From the NCBI GenBank assembly GCA_934232895.1, contig CAKQGH010000004.1, forward strand, positions 1-64,000: 64,000 nucleotides of DNA. The letters run 5' to 3'. The number at the start of each line of letters is the position of its first letter. Position 1 is the stretch's first letter. The DNA is from an uncultured Alphaproteobacteria bacterium. GTDB lineage: Bacteria > Pseudomonadota > Alphaproteobacteria > Rs-D84. Below the pieces are notes generated by a model, which was given only the letters and a program-made list of their open reading frames with translations, had not been told where the DNA came from and made no database searches. Below are positions 36,021 to 45,377 of this stretch, piece after piece. The position numbers were made by a program, and so were the translations under genes.

Positions 36021-36097
36021 CGGGGCGTAGCTCAGTCTGGTAGAGTGCTTGCTTTGGGAGCAAGATGTCGAAGGTTCGAATCCTTTCGCCCCGACCA
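36021..36097 (+). tRNA. tRNA-Pro(TGG)
   Basis: 77 bases: acceptor CGGGGCG/CGCCCCG, anticodon stem CTTGC/GCAAG with loop TTTGGGA (anticodon TGG, reads CCA), T arm with TTCGAAT and encoded CCA. Confidence 0.96.
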
Positions 36098-36109
36098 GAA
36101 ATAAAAAAC

Positions 36110-36135
36110 GGTGCTTTACGCACCATTTTTTATTT
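36110..36135 (+). terminator. Terminator after tRNA-Pro
   Basis: GGTGC TTTAC GCACC hairpin followed by ATTTTTTATTT. Confidence 0.75.
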
Positions 36136-36710
36136 CTGGTTTGGGCGAAATACGGATTTGACACCTGAACATTACGCAGTAATGTTGGTTCGACTACGAG
36201 TCAGCGAGCCCCCGGCGAGCGCAGTCCGCGCCCAGCGGACGCGAACGAGTGCCCCGCAGGCACGGCGCATTTATGCGCCAGCCGAGGGAATCTTTCGCCC
36301 TGCACCGATTCCGACAACCACTTTGGGTCGTTTTTTATTTTTTCCGCGGGACGCGGATTCGAACTTGGTTCTCATCTTTCCCTCGTTGTGGCACGCCACA
36401 ACTGCGGGGCATTCGTGACGGTTTGGTCGCGCTATACGCGTCCGCACCTACTCATTGTCGCCCCGACCATGAATAAAAAATCGGTATCGTCAGATACCGT
36501 TTTTTTGTTCATCGATTGAGTGGTTGGATTCGAACCTTCGAGGAAGAAGGTTCGAACCGCAGGCACAAGGCAGACGGCAGTATGCCGGTTCGCGCCAGCG
36601 AATGTGCCCAGGTGGGCGCCAGCCAATCATTTCGCCCCGACCAAAAATACGGATTTGATACCTGAACATTACGCAATAAGGTTGGTTCTCATTTTGTCTT
36701 GCACCAAACA
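36136..36710. repeat. tRNA-Pro 3'-end repeats and tRNA-like debris
   Basis: The tRNA-Pro end TCGCCCCGACCA recurs at 36458-36469 and, extended by a T, at 36631-36643. A second direct repeat (ATACGGATTTGA, CCTGAACATTACGCA) occurs near 36150 and 36648. T-arm-like fragments (GGATTCGAAC, AGGTTCGAACC) are scattered in between. Another terminator (CGGTATC GTCA GATACCG plus T-run) lies at 36473-36506. No gene recognised. It looks like the scar of elements that integrated at the tRNA end. Confidence 0.5.
36473..36506. terminator. Hairpin terminator within tRNA debris
   Basis: CGGTATC GTCA GATACCG with an A-run upstream and seven T downstream, directly after the second copy of the tRNA-Pro end. Confidence 0.7.
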
Positions 36711-36740
36711 AAAAATCCCGCGGATGCGGGATTTTTTGTA
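36711..36740 (-). terminator. Terminator of the SIMPL gene
   Basis: TCCCGC GGAT GCGGGA with A- and T-runs. Confidence 0.85.
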
Positions 36741-36756
36741 CGAATATTTGTTCTGA

Positions 36757-37521
36757 TTAATCCAACCAATATTCCACAGTAGATACCACGCGGACGGTTT
36801 TGTCTATGGATTGGGATTCCGAACCATCGGCGCCCTGTTCCCGCGGCAAGATGGAAAACACACCCTGGCTGGCGTGACGAATGTTGCCAACACGGCTGTC
36901 CGATGCCTTGGCAAATTCAGCGGCCGCGGCCGCGGCGTTCTTGGTGGCCTGTTCCAACATTTGTGGTTTAATTTTGTTCAATCCGGTAAATACATAGGAC
37001 ACCGGCGAACCATATTGATTGTCCAGAATAATTCCGGCGGCAACCAAATCACCATTTTGGCGCACCGCATGGTCAACCAAATCAACATTCTTGGAACGCA
37101 CGGTCACCGTTTGATTCAAAATAAAGCGCGATGTCATATCGGTACTGCTGCGATATGGGTTCGCCATCAAATCAGTTGTTTCTATGCGACCGTCGCTGAT
37201 TTCTGCGGCATCAAATCCTTGCTCGGCCAAGAATTTATAGATTACAGTGCGTTGCGAGTCAATTTTCTTTTGCGCGGCGGTTAAATCATCCGATGTTATA
37301 ACGAATCGCAAATTCCACACCGCCAAATCAGCACGAACATCCATTTCCGCCAGGCCCTTGACCGTGACAAAATTCGCCTTGATTTTAGATTGATAGTAAT
37401 AATATCCCGGGAAAAATCCCCCCAATGCAATACCCACCGTCAGCAACAAAATAGCGCCCAATCTGCCGCCACGAGTGAATTTTTTGTCCTGGTTGCAATC
37501 GCAATTTTCTTTATTTGCCAT
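36757..37521 (-). CDS. SIMPL (DUF541) domain periplasmic protein
   Basis: 254 residues. A short cytoplasmic N-terminus with cysteines (NKENCDCNQDKK) and one membrane anchor (about residues 21-45) are followed by a SIMPL domain: VTVKGLAEMDVRADLAVWNLRF, ISDGRIETTDLMA, ILNQTVTVRSKNVDLVD and a C-terminal VRVVSTVEYWLD. SIMPL proteins are periplasmic or outer-membrane proteins of uncertain function, sometimes tied to oxidative stress. Monocistronic with terminator. Confidence 0.85.
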   Translation of the reverse strand: MANKENCDCNQDKKFTRGGRLGAILLLTVGIALGGFFPGYYYYQSKIKANFVTVKGLAEMDVRADLAVWNLRFVITSDDLTAAQKKIDSQRTVIYKFLAEQGFDAAEISDGRIETTDLMANPYRSSTDMTSRFILNQTVTVRSKNVDLVDHAVRQNGDLVAAGIILDNQYGSPVSYVFTGLNKIKPQMLEQATKNAAAAAAEFAKASDSRVGNIRHASQGVFSILPREQGADGSESQSIDKTVRVVSTVEYWLD

Positions 37522-37629
37522 CTGATTTCCTCCTGTTCAAAAATTGATATGATCAATGTTATGCTAAACTTGTAAAAACTGCAACTGTTTTTGTCCGTGT
37601 GTGCATCGGCAAATATACCGTTGTTTTAT

Positions 37630-37658
37630 AAAAATCCCCGCCATCGGCGGGGATTTTA
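37630..37658 (-). terminator. Terminator of the large autotransporter
   Basis: CCCCGCC ATC GGCGGGG hairpin with A/T runs, directly after the stop. Confidence 0.85.
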
Positions 37659-37661
37659 TTT

Positions 37662-40600
37662 TCAGAACCGATACGAACCAGATATCTTGATGTTATGCAA
37701 TTGGATATCCTGGTTATATTGATAGCGGTAATCCAAACCAACCTGAATTCCGGTTGCCGAAACAAATTCCACCCCGCCGCCGATATTTGCCCACATTGGG
37801 TCAATATTCAAATCATATTCGGTGAAACTGTCTGCCGCGGCAAATTTATATTTTGCCGTATCCGGCGCGCCCAGAACATCGTATTCAATACCAATCGATG
37901 CATACGGGCGAATCTGGAACCACATTGACGGATAAATACGTTTTTGCGCCATCAATGAATATCCCGGCGTCAACATCAGGTATCCATCAGATTCCATTTT
38001 CATGTAATCATGACCGCCAACCTTTTCAGTGACGCTGAACCCGGTGTTATATCCCGCGCGCACATACATATTGCCAACGATATACTGGTTCAACCAATCG
38101 TGCAACAGGCCCCATTCACTGGTCAAACTGAACGCGGAACCATTACCCGTGATTTCACCATCAACATACGTCTGGTTGCGAGAAACATCAAACAGGTGCA
38201 AATCCAAGAACGCAGTACCATACAAACGCGTTTTGTCGCCCAATATTTTCATCATGTATCCACCCATACCAATGTTCGTATCAGCAACCGATGTATCAAT
38301 ATGACCGGCAATGTAATCATTGGTCGCATTGTATGCCAAATCCAGCGCGCTGGCCGTATCGGTCGACATGTGCGACACGCGCGCCGTCAAACCATATATA
38401 ACCGTCTGGGAATGTTGCCAATCAAACCCGCCCGATACACTGAACCGATTACCATCGGCGTGCAAACCGTCGGTCGTTTTTTGGTACAACATACCAAAGT
38501 CCGTATCAACCCAGGCCTTTTTCAATTTGCGGTTGCGGTTCCATATAAATTCGTCGAACATACGGTCTTCGAATGAACGCGCATTTGTGTGTTCATTCAA
38601 CGCAACATTTCCGGCAATTTGTTCAATTTCGCGCGCCTGGAACAATTGGCTGAAACGTTCCAGCCCCGCGCCATTACGATATTCATCATAGTTTTCCAAC
38701 CGTTTGTACAATTCGTCGCCCATCGTGCCCAGCCCCGCGCCACGGAATATCAACGGCAACAATTCAATTGCCTGGGTGCCACTGAAACCGTTTTTCTGTT
38801 GCAGACCCGCAATCAAATTATCCAACGCACCCGCCGATACCGCGGCATCTGGGGAATAGCCCGGCACGCGTTCAACAATAGGCTGAATTTTCGAAATCTT
38901 TATCGGACCACCAAAACGGTCATCAAATACGATATAAATATCGTTGCCATTTCGTACCGTCAAATATGCGCCGGCAATGTCACTAGCATCGGCCAAATCC
39001 GCCGGATCAAAATATGTATAGCACATTGTGCCCGACGCATTGCAAATCGCAACACTCACATTGCGCAGTTTATCCAAACCATCCAGTTCGCTGATGCCGC
39101 CATCGGCATGCGCCAACCATAACGCCTTGGATATATCGGGCAATTCGGTCAAACCAACGCCAATCAAACCGGTTCCAGACGCCAGATTCGCCAGCGAAAC
39201 TTGTGATTTGAATTCGCCCGTAATCTTGACCAGTGCCAGGTTTTCGACATTGTTCGAAATTTGACCGAATGTATTATCATCGGCCAGGCTGATTGTTGAC
39301 CAATGCAATGCACTGATTGGGCCACCCGCAACGACCAGACGACTGTTGTTATCAAATATATAATCGCCCCTAACGATCAAATCACCCAGGTTATTAAACC
39401 GCACACCGCCCGAAATATCACCAGTAATTTCAGCACTAATACTGTTGTAATCACGCGCCGAAATGGTCAGCAAATTGCCATTTGTTTCAATTGCGCCACG
39501 AACCTCCAAATTTGAAGTATTCAAATTCAGATTACCACCCGTTTGGTCAATTCCAGCAACACTTACGCTGTTGGCATTGATGGTGTAATCGTTCGCAATA
39601 ATGTTTACATCGGTCCCGCGCACGGTTATATCGCCATTATAATTCTGGTACAAAATGCCCGCCTTGAAATCGCCATTTACGGTAATTCCATTGCCACGCA
39701 ATTCGGCATTACCCGCAACGATGTTCAGCCCCGACATAATAACACTGGCCGCGGTTGCGGTATTCGAATTCAATGTCAGCATCCCAGAATTCACCACAAC
39801 ATTACCCAAATCCGCGCCACTTGTCGCACTCAGCATCAAATTACCGGCATTCGTCACACCGCCCGCCGTGATTGATGATGCATATAAACTGGTGGTTGCG
39901 CCCGACGCAACATTGATACCACCGTCAACCGTGGCATTTCCAGACAGAACATACCCGACCGAATTTGCGTTTGCGTTTAACGCACCCGACACGGTCAAAT
40001 CGCCCGCCTGAACCATGGCAGTTGCATTGCTGCCAATAATATTAAATCCATTTGTCGTGGCACCGCTGGTCAACACATGATTCAAATCGCCGGTGATTGT
40101 AATCGCATCGGTCACGGTGATATTATTCGCCGTTGTGTTTATTGCGCCGCCATTTACAGTAATTGAATGCGCATCAACATTTGGTGCGGTAATGTCCATT
40201 GCGCCATCATTTGCAACAATCGCGTTGGCGGTCACACTCGTTCCGGTGATTTTCAAAACGCCACTGTTGGTAATATTTCCAGTCGTCACCGATTCCGTAT
40301 TTGCCCCGCCCAACACCATTGTTGCATTGGCGTTGTTTGTCACCGCACTGTCCGCCGCATCAATATGCGCCGCCGAAATTTCAACCGTTGCGCCATTATA
40401 ATTTATAATGTCGTCGCCCAGTTCCACATCCCCCGCCGCGGTAATGTCAATTTCACTGGTGCTGGATTCGGTTTCCAATTTCCCCGTGATGTTTGCCGCG
40501 GCCGCGGATTTCAGTGTTAATTTTTTATCCTTGGTAATAATATCGCCACCAACCAAAATATCATCGGTTGTGGTGGTCAGTGTTAAATCATCGGTATCGG

Positions 40601-42716
40601 CAACCAATACACCGTTTGTACGATCCGGCGTGCCATCGGCCAATATGCCACCGGCCAAATCAACTTTGTCCGCCGTGACCGACGCACCACGCAACACCAA
40701 TGTGCCGGTTGCGTTGTTGGACAATGTGCCACCAATTACCGTTGTTCCCGCAGAAATATCAATGCGGCCACCATCTGTCACCGACAAATTGCCAGAAACA
40801 TTAAATCTCTGGTCCCCGGCGGTTGCGACATCCGTCGCACCAAATTGCAAAACGCCCCGGCCCGACGCAAAAACATCGGCACCAACATCAATTTGCGCGG
40901 CATCAAAACGAATCGTGCGTGACAGCGCGGTGTCGCTTGCATGCACGCCACCACCAACCGAAATATTTTCGTCCGAATGAATGGTCAACGCGCCCGTTTG
41001 CACATCAACCTTCAAATCGCCAACCTCCGCATCACCCGATGCGGCGTTTACATCACCCGCAATTATAATGGTATCTGATACCGAGAATTTTTGTGTGGTT
41101 CCCCCAATGTTCAACGCACCATTTTCCCCAACCACAACCGTACCATTTGCACGGATTACACCATCCAGCGACGACAACGACATATCCATATTGCCGCCAT
41201 TTACCAGCATGGCACCATTGATTGTCATATTGTTGGTGGCATCGAATTTCATTTTCCCCGCATTGGTTGTCAATGCGCCAGTTGTTATATCATATCCCGA
41301 AACATTCATCTGGCCACTGTTATTTGTGACATTACCCAATAATTTGACAGTGTTAGAAACACCAGTACCACCAGTAATTTGCAATAATTTCCCAGAGTTA
41401 ACTACACCATCTGATATACTTACATTCGCCCCACTTAATGTAGTGTCTTGCCCTGCCGAGTTATTTACCGCCGATGCCGACAAAGTGCCACCGGCTGTAA
41501 TATCTACCTTGCCGGTTGTACCGGACGTCGTTATCCCATCGGCAGTTATATCGCGGGCCGCCCCAATCGTCAATGTTCCGGCATTCATAACGGTACCCGT
41601 CTTGATATCAAGCGCGGACTGCAAGACCATATCCGAGCTGTTATCTATTAATGCCAATGTGATATTACCATTCGTGGCATCTTTTGTTGTCAACTTGAAT
41701 GTACCATTGGCATTATGCCACTCTAAATCCTGGGGCACACCAAAATCAATGGTTCCGGTTGACAAATCAAAACCGTTCGCGTTCGCAAAACTGATGCCAT
41801 TTGCGAATTTCGTTGCGCCCGACACATAACCAGTAAACGTTCCACCGGTCAATGCCAACGACTTGTCTGCATCCAAGCCACCATTTACAGTTAAATTTTT
41901 GGCATTGATGGTCAGTGCGCCATTATCACTGGTGATGCGACCACCAGAAATAATATTGCCATTTGCCGCCGCCAAGTTTAATTCAGTCCCTGAATTTTTA
42001 ACATCACCCGTGGTGTTGATATTACTGGCCATGATTGTCATTTTACCGGCCGCATTACCATTGCCAATTTCGCCCGCGGTAATCGTACCGTTTGTCGCCG
42101 TCACATCTGCGGTGCCCGTGCCACTATAATTCAACGCGGCGGTCACATCTATGTTGCCTGTCGATGTAATTGTTGCGGTTGCGCCACTTGCATCAATTGA
42201 ATTCGCCTGAATACTATTTGCCGATAATGTTAAATCGGATGCCGCGGTCAACGCCCCATTCAATGTTAAACTGTTCACATTTGATATGCTCAGCGCGCCA
42301 TTTGCGGTGATTGTGTTGGCGGTGCTGGTACCAATCACGACATCTATCGCCGCAACCGATGAGGCATTGTGAATTTGCAATTTATACCCAGATGCAATTT
42401 CCAAATCCCCAGCGATATTTAATTTGCCACCCGTTAAAATCGAAAATGGTGAATCAATTCCAATCAGCGCATACACATTGCCATCTGTACCAGATGTCCC
42501 CGTGTTATCACGCCCAATATACATATTGCCCGCAACCGTCAGCGGCCCCGACGACGAAATACCATTACCATTCGTAATTATAACATTTTCGCCCGCGGTA
42601 CTGTTGCCCGGCAACCCCGACAAGTCGGCAGAATTACCCGTACCTGGTGTGAAATCGGCGGCGCCCGCACCAAACGGCACCAGGCAGCACAAGAAAGAAA
42701 CTAATTTTTTCATCAT
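37662..42716 (-). CDS. Giant autotransporter adhesin
   Basis: 1684 residues. The signal peptide is MKKLVSFLCCLVPFGAGAA. Residues about 25-1250 form a passenger of short, degenerate Asn/Gly/Thr-rich repeats of the type G-x-L-x-[IV]-x-A-x-x-[IV] (for example GALTINAKNLTVNGGLDADKSL, shown in part), predicted to fold as a beta-helix. Residues about 1395-1684 are an autotransporter barrel (GGFDWQHSQTVIYGLTARVSH, VGLDYRYQYNQDIQ) ending in SGSYRF. It would be displayed on the cell surface and is a probable adhesin. Cysteines are nearly absent, unlike the other secreted proteins here. ATG 42716 and ATG 42713 are both possible. Confidence 0.85.
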   Translation of the reverse strand: MMKKLVSFLCCLVPFGAGAADFTPGTGNSADLSGLPGNSTAGENVIITNGNGISSSGPLTVAGNMYIGRDNTGTSGTDGNVYALIGIDSPFSILTGGKLNIAGDLEIASGYKLQIHNASSVAAIDVVIGTSTANTITANGALSISNVNSLTLNGALTAASDLTLSANSIQANSIDASGATATITSTGNIDVTAALNYSGTGTADVTATNGTITAGEIGNGNAAGKMTIMASNINTTGDVKNSGTELNLAAANGNIISGGRITSDNGALTINAKNLTVNGGLDADKSLALTGGTFTGYVSGATKFANGISFANANGFDLSTGTIDFGVPQDLEWHNANGTFKLTTKDATNGNITLALIDNSSDMVLQSALDIKTGTVMNAGTLTIGAARDITADGITTSGTTGKVDITAGGTLSASAVNNSAGQDTTLSGANVSISDGVVNSGKLLQITGGTGVSNTVKLLGNVTNNSGQMNVSGYDITTGALTTNAGKMKFDATNNMTINGAMLVNGGNMDMSLSSLDGVIRANGTVVVGENGALNIGGTTQKFSVSDTIIIAGDVNAASGDAEVGDLKVDVQTGALTIHSDENISVGGGVHASDTALSRTIRFDAAQIDVGADVFASGRGVLQFGATDVATAGDQRFNVSGNLSVTDGGRIDISAGTTVIGGTLSNNATGTLVLRGASVTADKVDLAGGILADGTPDRTNGVLVADTDDLTLTTTTDDILVGGDIITKDKKLTLKSAAAANITGKLETESSTSEIDITAAGDVELGDDIINYNGATVEISAAHIDAADSAVTNNANATMVLGGANTESVTTGNITNSGVLKITGTSVTANAIVANDGAMDITAPNVDAHSITVNGGAINTTANNITVTDAITITGDLNHVLTSGATTNGFNIIGSNATAMVQAGDLTVSGALNANANSVGYVLSGNATVDGGINVASGATTSLYASSITAGGVTNAGNLMLSATSGADLGNVVVNSGMLTLNSNTATAASVIMSGLNIVAGNAELRGNGITVNGDFKAGILYQNYNGDITVRGTDVNIIANDYTINANSVSVAGIDQTGGNLNLNTSNLEVRGAIETNGNLLTISARDYNSISAEITGDISGGVRFNNLGDLIVRGDYIFDNNSRLVVAGGPISALHWSTISLADDNTFGQISNNVENLALVKITGEFKSQVSLANLASGTGLIGVGLTELPDISKALWLAHADGGISELDGLDKLRNVSVAICNASGTMCYTYFDPADLADASDIAGAYLTVRNGNDIYIVFDDRFGGPIKISKIQPIVERVPGYSPDAAVSAGALDNLIAGLQQKNGFSGTQAIELLPLIFRGAGLGTMGDELYKRLENYDEYRNGAGLERFSQLFQAREIEQIAGNVALNEHTNARSFEDRMFDEFIWNRNRKLKKAWVDTDFGMLYQKTTDGLHADGNRFSVSGGFDWQHSQTVIYGLTARVSHMSTDTASALDLAYNATNDYIAGHIDTSVADTNIGMGGYMMKILGDKTRLYGTAFLDLHLFDVSRNQTYVDGEITGNGSAFSLTSEWGLLHDWLNQYIVGNMYVRAGYNTGFSVTEKVGGHDYMKMESDGYLMLTPGYSLMAQKRIYPSMWFQIRPYASIGIEYDVLGAPDTAKYKFAAADSFTEYDLNIDPMWANIGGGVEFVSATGIQVGLDYRYQYNQDIQLHNIKISGSYRF

Positions 42717-42787
42717 ATTTTTATTTTATTCCGATCAGAATTATGGTTATATTATTACATAAATAGGAAAACAGGACAAGACCAAAC

Positions 42788-42815
42788 TTGCCCCCATAAA
42801 TCACTTTTTTATACT
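42788..42815 (+). promoter_or_regulatory. Promoter of eno
   Basis: TTGCCC (42788-42793), 16-base spacer, TATACT (42810-42815); AAAGGAG then precedes the ATG. Confidence 0.5.
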
Positions 42816-42833
42816 TATGCAAAGGAGTAAAAT

Positions 42834-44096
42834 ATGTATGAAATAGCAACGGTTCACGCGCGTCAAATTATGGACAGCCGCGGCAACCCGACGATTGAAT
42901 GCGACATTACTTTGTCAGACGGTGCGTTTGGCCGCGCGGCGGTGCCATCGGGCGCATCCACCGGCAGTTTCGAGGCACTGGAACTGCGCGACGGTGGCGA
43001 CGCATATATGGGCAAAGGCGTTATGACCGCGGTAAAAAATGTGAATGAAATTATCGCCCCGGCAATCACCGGTATGGACGCGTCCCATCAAACCGAAATT
43101 GATGAAAAAATGTTGGCATTGGATGGCACACCGAACAAGGCCAGATTGGGTGCAAACGCGATACTGGCGGTATCTATGGCGGTTGCACACGCGGTGGCCG
43201 CGGCCAAGAAAATTCCACTGTATAAATATATTGCCGAAATATACGGCAATGCAAACCCGTGTGTCTTGCCGCGCCCCATGATGAACATCATCAACGGCGG
43301 TATGCATGCCGACAATGGACTGGACGCACAAGAGTTTATGATTATTCCAAACGGCGCGAAATCTGAAAGCCAGGCGATTCGTATGGGCTCGGAAATTTTC
43401 CACAATTTGAAATCTATTTTGAAAAAAACCGGCAATTCAACCAATGTTGGTGACGAAGGCGGTTTTGCACCAAACTTTCATTCGTGCCGCCAGGCGTTGG
43501 ATACAATTGTTTCCGCAATTCGCGCGGCCGGATACACCCCGGGCGACCAGGTTTCAATTGGTTTGGACGTGGCATCATCGGAATTCTATGCCGATGGCGT
43601 ATATAATTTCGAGGGTCAAAAATTATCGTCCGATGAAATGATTGCGTTTTACGAAAAATTGATTGCGGATTATCCAATCATTTCAATTGAAGACGCATTG
43701 GCCGAAGAAGACTGGGATGGATGGCACAAATTGACCGATACAATTGGCAAAAAAATCCAATTGGTTGGCGATGATTTGTTTGTGACAAATCCGGCGCGCC
43801 TGGCCCGCGGCATTGAAATGGGCGTTGCAAACGCAATTTTAATCAAGGTAAACCAAATCGGCAGTTTAACCGAAACATTGCGCGCGATAAAAATGGCCCA
43901 AGATGCAAAATATGGTGTTGTTATTTCGCACCGCAGTGGCGAAACCGAAGACACAACAATCGCCGACCTGGCGGTGGCAACAAACGCCGGCCAGATAAAA
44001 ACCGGTTCTATGTCACGCACCGACCGCATGGCAAAATATAATCAATTGCTGCGCATCGAAGAAGAACTGGACAAATCCGCAAAATATGGTATATAA
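42834..44096 (+). CDS. eno: Enolase
   Basis: 420 residues. It converts 2-phosphoglycerate to phosphoenolpyruvate. Visible are ARQIMDSRGNPTIECD, the substrate-loop SGASTGSFEALELRD, VGDEGGFAP, the metal ligands in IGLDVASSEFY, SIEDALAEEDWDG and LVGDDLFVTN, the catalytic lysine in ILIKVNQIGSLTE and the C-terminal ISHRSGETEDTTIADLAV. AAAGGAG precedes the ATG. Followed by a terminator, so it is monocistronic. Confidence 0.97.
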   Translation: MYEIATVHARQIMDSRGNPTIECDITLSDGAFGRAAVPSGASTGSFEALELRDGGDAYMGKGVMTAVKNVNEIIAPAITGMDASHQTEIDEKMLALDGTPNKARLGANAILAVSMAVAHAVAAAKKIPLYKYIAEIYGNANPCVLPRPMMNIINGGMHADNGLDAQEFMIIPNGAKSESQAIRMGSEIFHNLKSILKKTGNSTNVGDEGGFAPNFHSCRQALDTIVSAIRAAGYTPGDQVSIGLDVASSEFYADGVYNFEGQKLSSDEMIAFYEKLIADYPIISIEDALAEEDWDGWHKLTDTIGKKIQLVGDDLFVTNPARLARGIEMGVANAILIKVNQIGSLTETLRAIKMAQDAKYGVVISHRSGETEDTTIADLAVATNAGQIKTGSMSRTDRMAKYNQLLRIEEELDKSAKYGI

Positions 44097-44115
44097 TACG
44101 ACCGGAAATAGCGAA

Positions 44116-44143
44116 TGGGGGGCGCAAATGCGTCCCCTTTTTT
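44116..44143 (+). terminator. Terminator of eno
   Basis: GGGGGCGCA / TGCGTCCCC stem with one G-T pair and six T. Confidence 0.75.
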
Positions 44144-44156
44144 GTTTTATGTGCGT

Positions 44157-44363
44157 ATGAATATTGTGAACATAATCTTGGTTGTTGCAAAATATGCGAT
44201 TGCAATCGCAATCTTGGTTGGCGTGTGGATGGCGCCCGCGTGGGTTGCGCGCCAAACATCCAAAGACGGATACAATATGGTTATGGTACGATTGGCCAGT
44301 TGGCTGTTATTCTGGACCGGCATCGGTTGGTTGTGGGCGCTGTTTTGCGCATCTAAAAAATAA
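44157..44363 (+). CDS. Small membrane protein, superinfection-immunity-like
   Basis: 68 residues from MNIVNIILVVAKYAIAIAIL. It has two hydrophobic helices separated by a short loop with ARQTSKDGYN, and ends GIGWLWALFCASKK. The P...A.R...N...GW.WAL pattern resembles the Imm_superinfect family of small membrane proteins found in phages and bacteria, but conservation is modest. No good ribosome binding site is seen and it starts just after the eno terminator, so confidence in expression is limited. Confidence 0.5.
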   Translation: MNIVNIILVVAKYAIAIAILVGVWMAPAWVARQTSKDGYNMVMVRLASWLLFWTGIGWLWALFCASKK

Positions 44364-44372
44364 GTAATATAT

Positions 44373-44996
44373 TTACCGTGTTTTGAACCGTTGTTCGGTA
44401 AACAACGCATTGCGAAATTCCGAATTTACGACGCATTCATAAACAAATTCACCCATGGCGCGGCTGGCGGCGGTGTCACTGTTCAAATACAAATCTATGC
44501 CAACCCACAATGGTGCACTGCGGTCCAATTTGCCAGTGTTGCAATCGCGCCGAATAATCGTGCCAACAATCGCACCCGAATCCCAATCAGGCAATATATT
44601 TTGCACCCCGTTGCCGCGACCGGGGTATCTGGAAATATGGGCATTCATCGTAAGGCCGGCAACCAATTCATATTCCGGCGCCATACAAGTATCAAAAATA
44701 AATTTGAACAATTTTAACATCGGATATTCATTTACTGACACCAAACTGGATTGCCCAAACGCAGTCAATGCGTGATTGTCAAAATTATAGTAAACCATAT
44801 CGGTCGCATAATGCCCCAAAATCTGTTCAATTTTATACTCATTCAACCGTTCACGGTCACACAGACAACGATTTGGAACATTCAACAACAGGTCGCCATT
44901 TGGCAAAACGGAAATCGTGCTGCACGACACCATCCAACGGCCACGGCGACTTTTCATCAAATTTTTGTATTGCTGTTTACTTATTTCACATTGCAT
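44373..44996 (-). CDS. Hypothetical cytoplasmic protein (207 aa)
   Basis: Unrecognised. It starts MQCEISKQQYKNLMKSRRGRW, with AAGGAT upstream and a good promoter. It has no signal peptide or membrane span. Notable segments are SVLPNGDLLLNVPNRCLCDRE, YYNFDNHALTAFGQSS, and LWVGIDLYLNSDTAASRAMG near the C-terminus. Mixed alpha/beta composition with five or six cysteines; no catalytic motif stands out. Confidence 0.65.
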   Translation of the reverse strand: MQCEISKQQYKNLMKSRRGRWMVSCSTISVLPNGDLLLNVPNRCLCDRERLNEYKIEQILGHYATDMVYYNFDNHALTAFGQSSLVSVNEYPMLKLFKFIFDTCMAPEYELVAGLTMNAHISRYPGRGNGVQNILPDWDSGAIVGTIIRRDCNTGKLDRSAPLWVGIDLYLNSDTAASRAMGEFVYECVVNSEFRNALFTEQRFKTR

Positions 44997-45017
44997 CGGT
45001 AAATCCTTGGTCTGTGC

Positions 45018-45045
45018 AACATAGCACCAATATAAATATTGTCAA
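45018..45045 (-). promoter_or_regulatory. Promoter of the 44373-44996 gene
   Basis: Minus strand TTGACA (45040-45045), 16-base spacer, TATGTT (45018-45023). Confidence 0.6.
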
Positions 45046-45070
45046 CATTTATATATGTTGCCCCAGGCAC

Positions 45071-45105
45071 AAAAAAGCGCACAGGGGGCAAAATCCCCCT
45101 GTGCG
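45071..45105 (-). terminator. Strong terminator of the 52-aa gene
   Basis: An 11-bp stem CGCACAGGGGG / CCCCCTGTGCG with loop CAAAAT. On the minus strand it is followed by CTTTTTTG. Confidence 0.88.
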
Positions 45106-45131
45106 GAAATAAACTGTCACTGGCACATAAA

Positions 45132-45290
45132 TTATTTTTCACTCTGCTGGTGATTTTGCAGGCTGACACCGCGCGCCATAAATTCGGCCGCCAGATTTAC
45201 CGCCGCTATACCTTTCTTGTACCCTGCCCCTGCTGCCTTGCTGTTCAAGGCGTTGGTTGCGGTATTAAATTTGCTTACATTATCAGTCAT
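45132..45290 (-). CDS. Small regulated protein (52 aa), unknown
   Basis: The peptide reads MTDNVSKFNTATNALNSKAA, then GAGYKKGIAAVNLAAEFMAR and a short polar tail. It is soluble and helical, Ala/Asn-rich, without cysteines. The support is contextual: AAAGGG before the ATG, a promoter with TTGACA and TATAAT, a perfect 16-bp palindrome beside the -10 box and a strong terminator after the stop. No family recognised. Such compact, self-contained regulated units are seen in stress, antitoxin or phage-related genes, but no role can be assigned. Confidence 0.65.
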   Translation of the reverse strand: MTDNVSKFNTATNALNSKAAGAGYKKGIAAVNLAAEFMARGVSLQNHQQSEK

Positions 45291-45318
45291 TTTTAATGCC
45301 CTTTGTCAAAAACACCTC

Positions 45319-45334
45319 TCTGACACCTGTCAGA
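45319..45334. promoter_or_regulatory. Perfect 16-bp palindromic operator
   Basis: TCTGACACCTGTCAGA has 7-bp arms around a 2-bp centre. It abuts the -10 box (45334-45339) and covers the likely transcription start, a classical repressor position. Confidence 0.6.
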
Positions 45335-45360
45335 TTATACCAACAAAACTTTTTTGTCAA
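45334..45360 (-). promoter_or_regulatory. Promoter of the 52-aa gene
   Basis: Minus strand TTGACA (45355-45360), 15-base spacer, TATAAT (45334-45339). A second TTGACA lies 13 bases further upstream (45368-45373). The short spacer suggests a regulated promoter. Confidence 0.6.
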
Positions 45361-45377
45361 GCGTTATTGTCAACTTT

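Noticed and set aside
36065..36418. 117-codon open frame over tRNA-Pro and its downstream debris
   Set aside because: It begins inside the tRNA and crosses the terminator; no ribosome binding site.
37695..42577. Numerous + strand open frames opposite the large autotransporter
   Set aside because: They mirror the repetitive Asn/Gly/Thr codons of the real gene and lack start signals.
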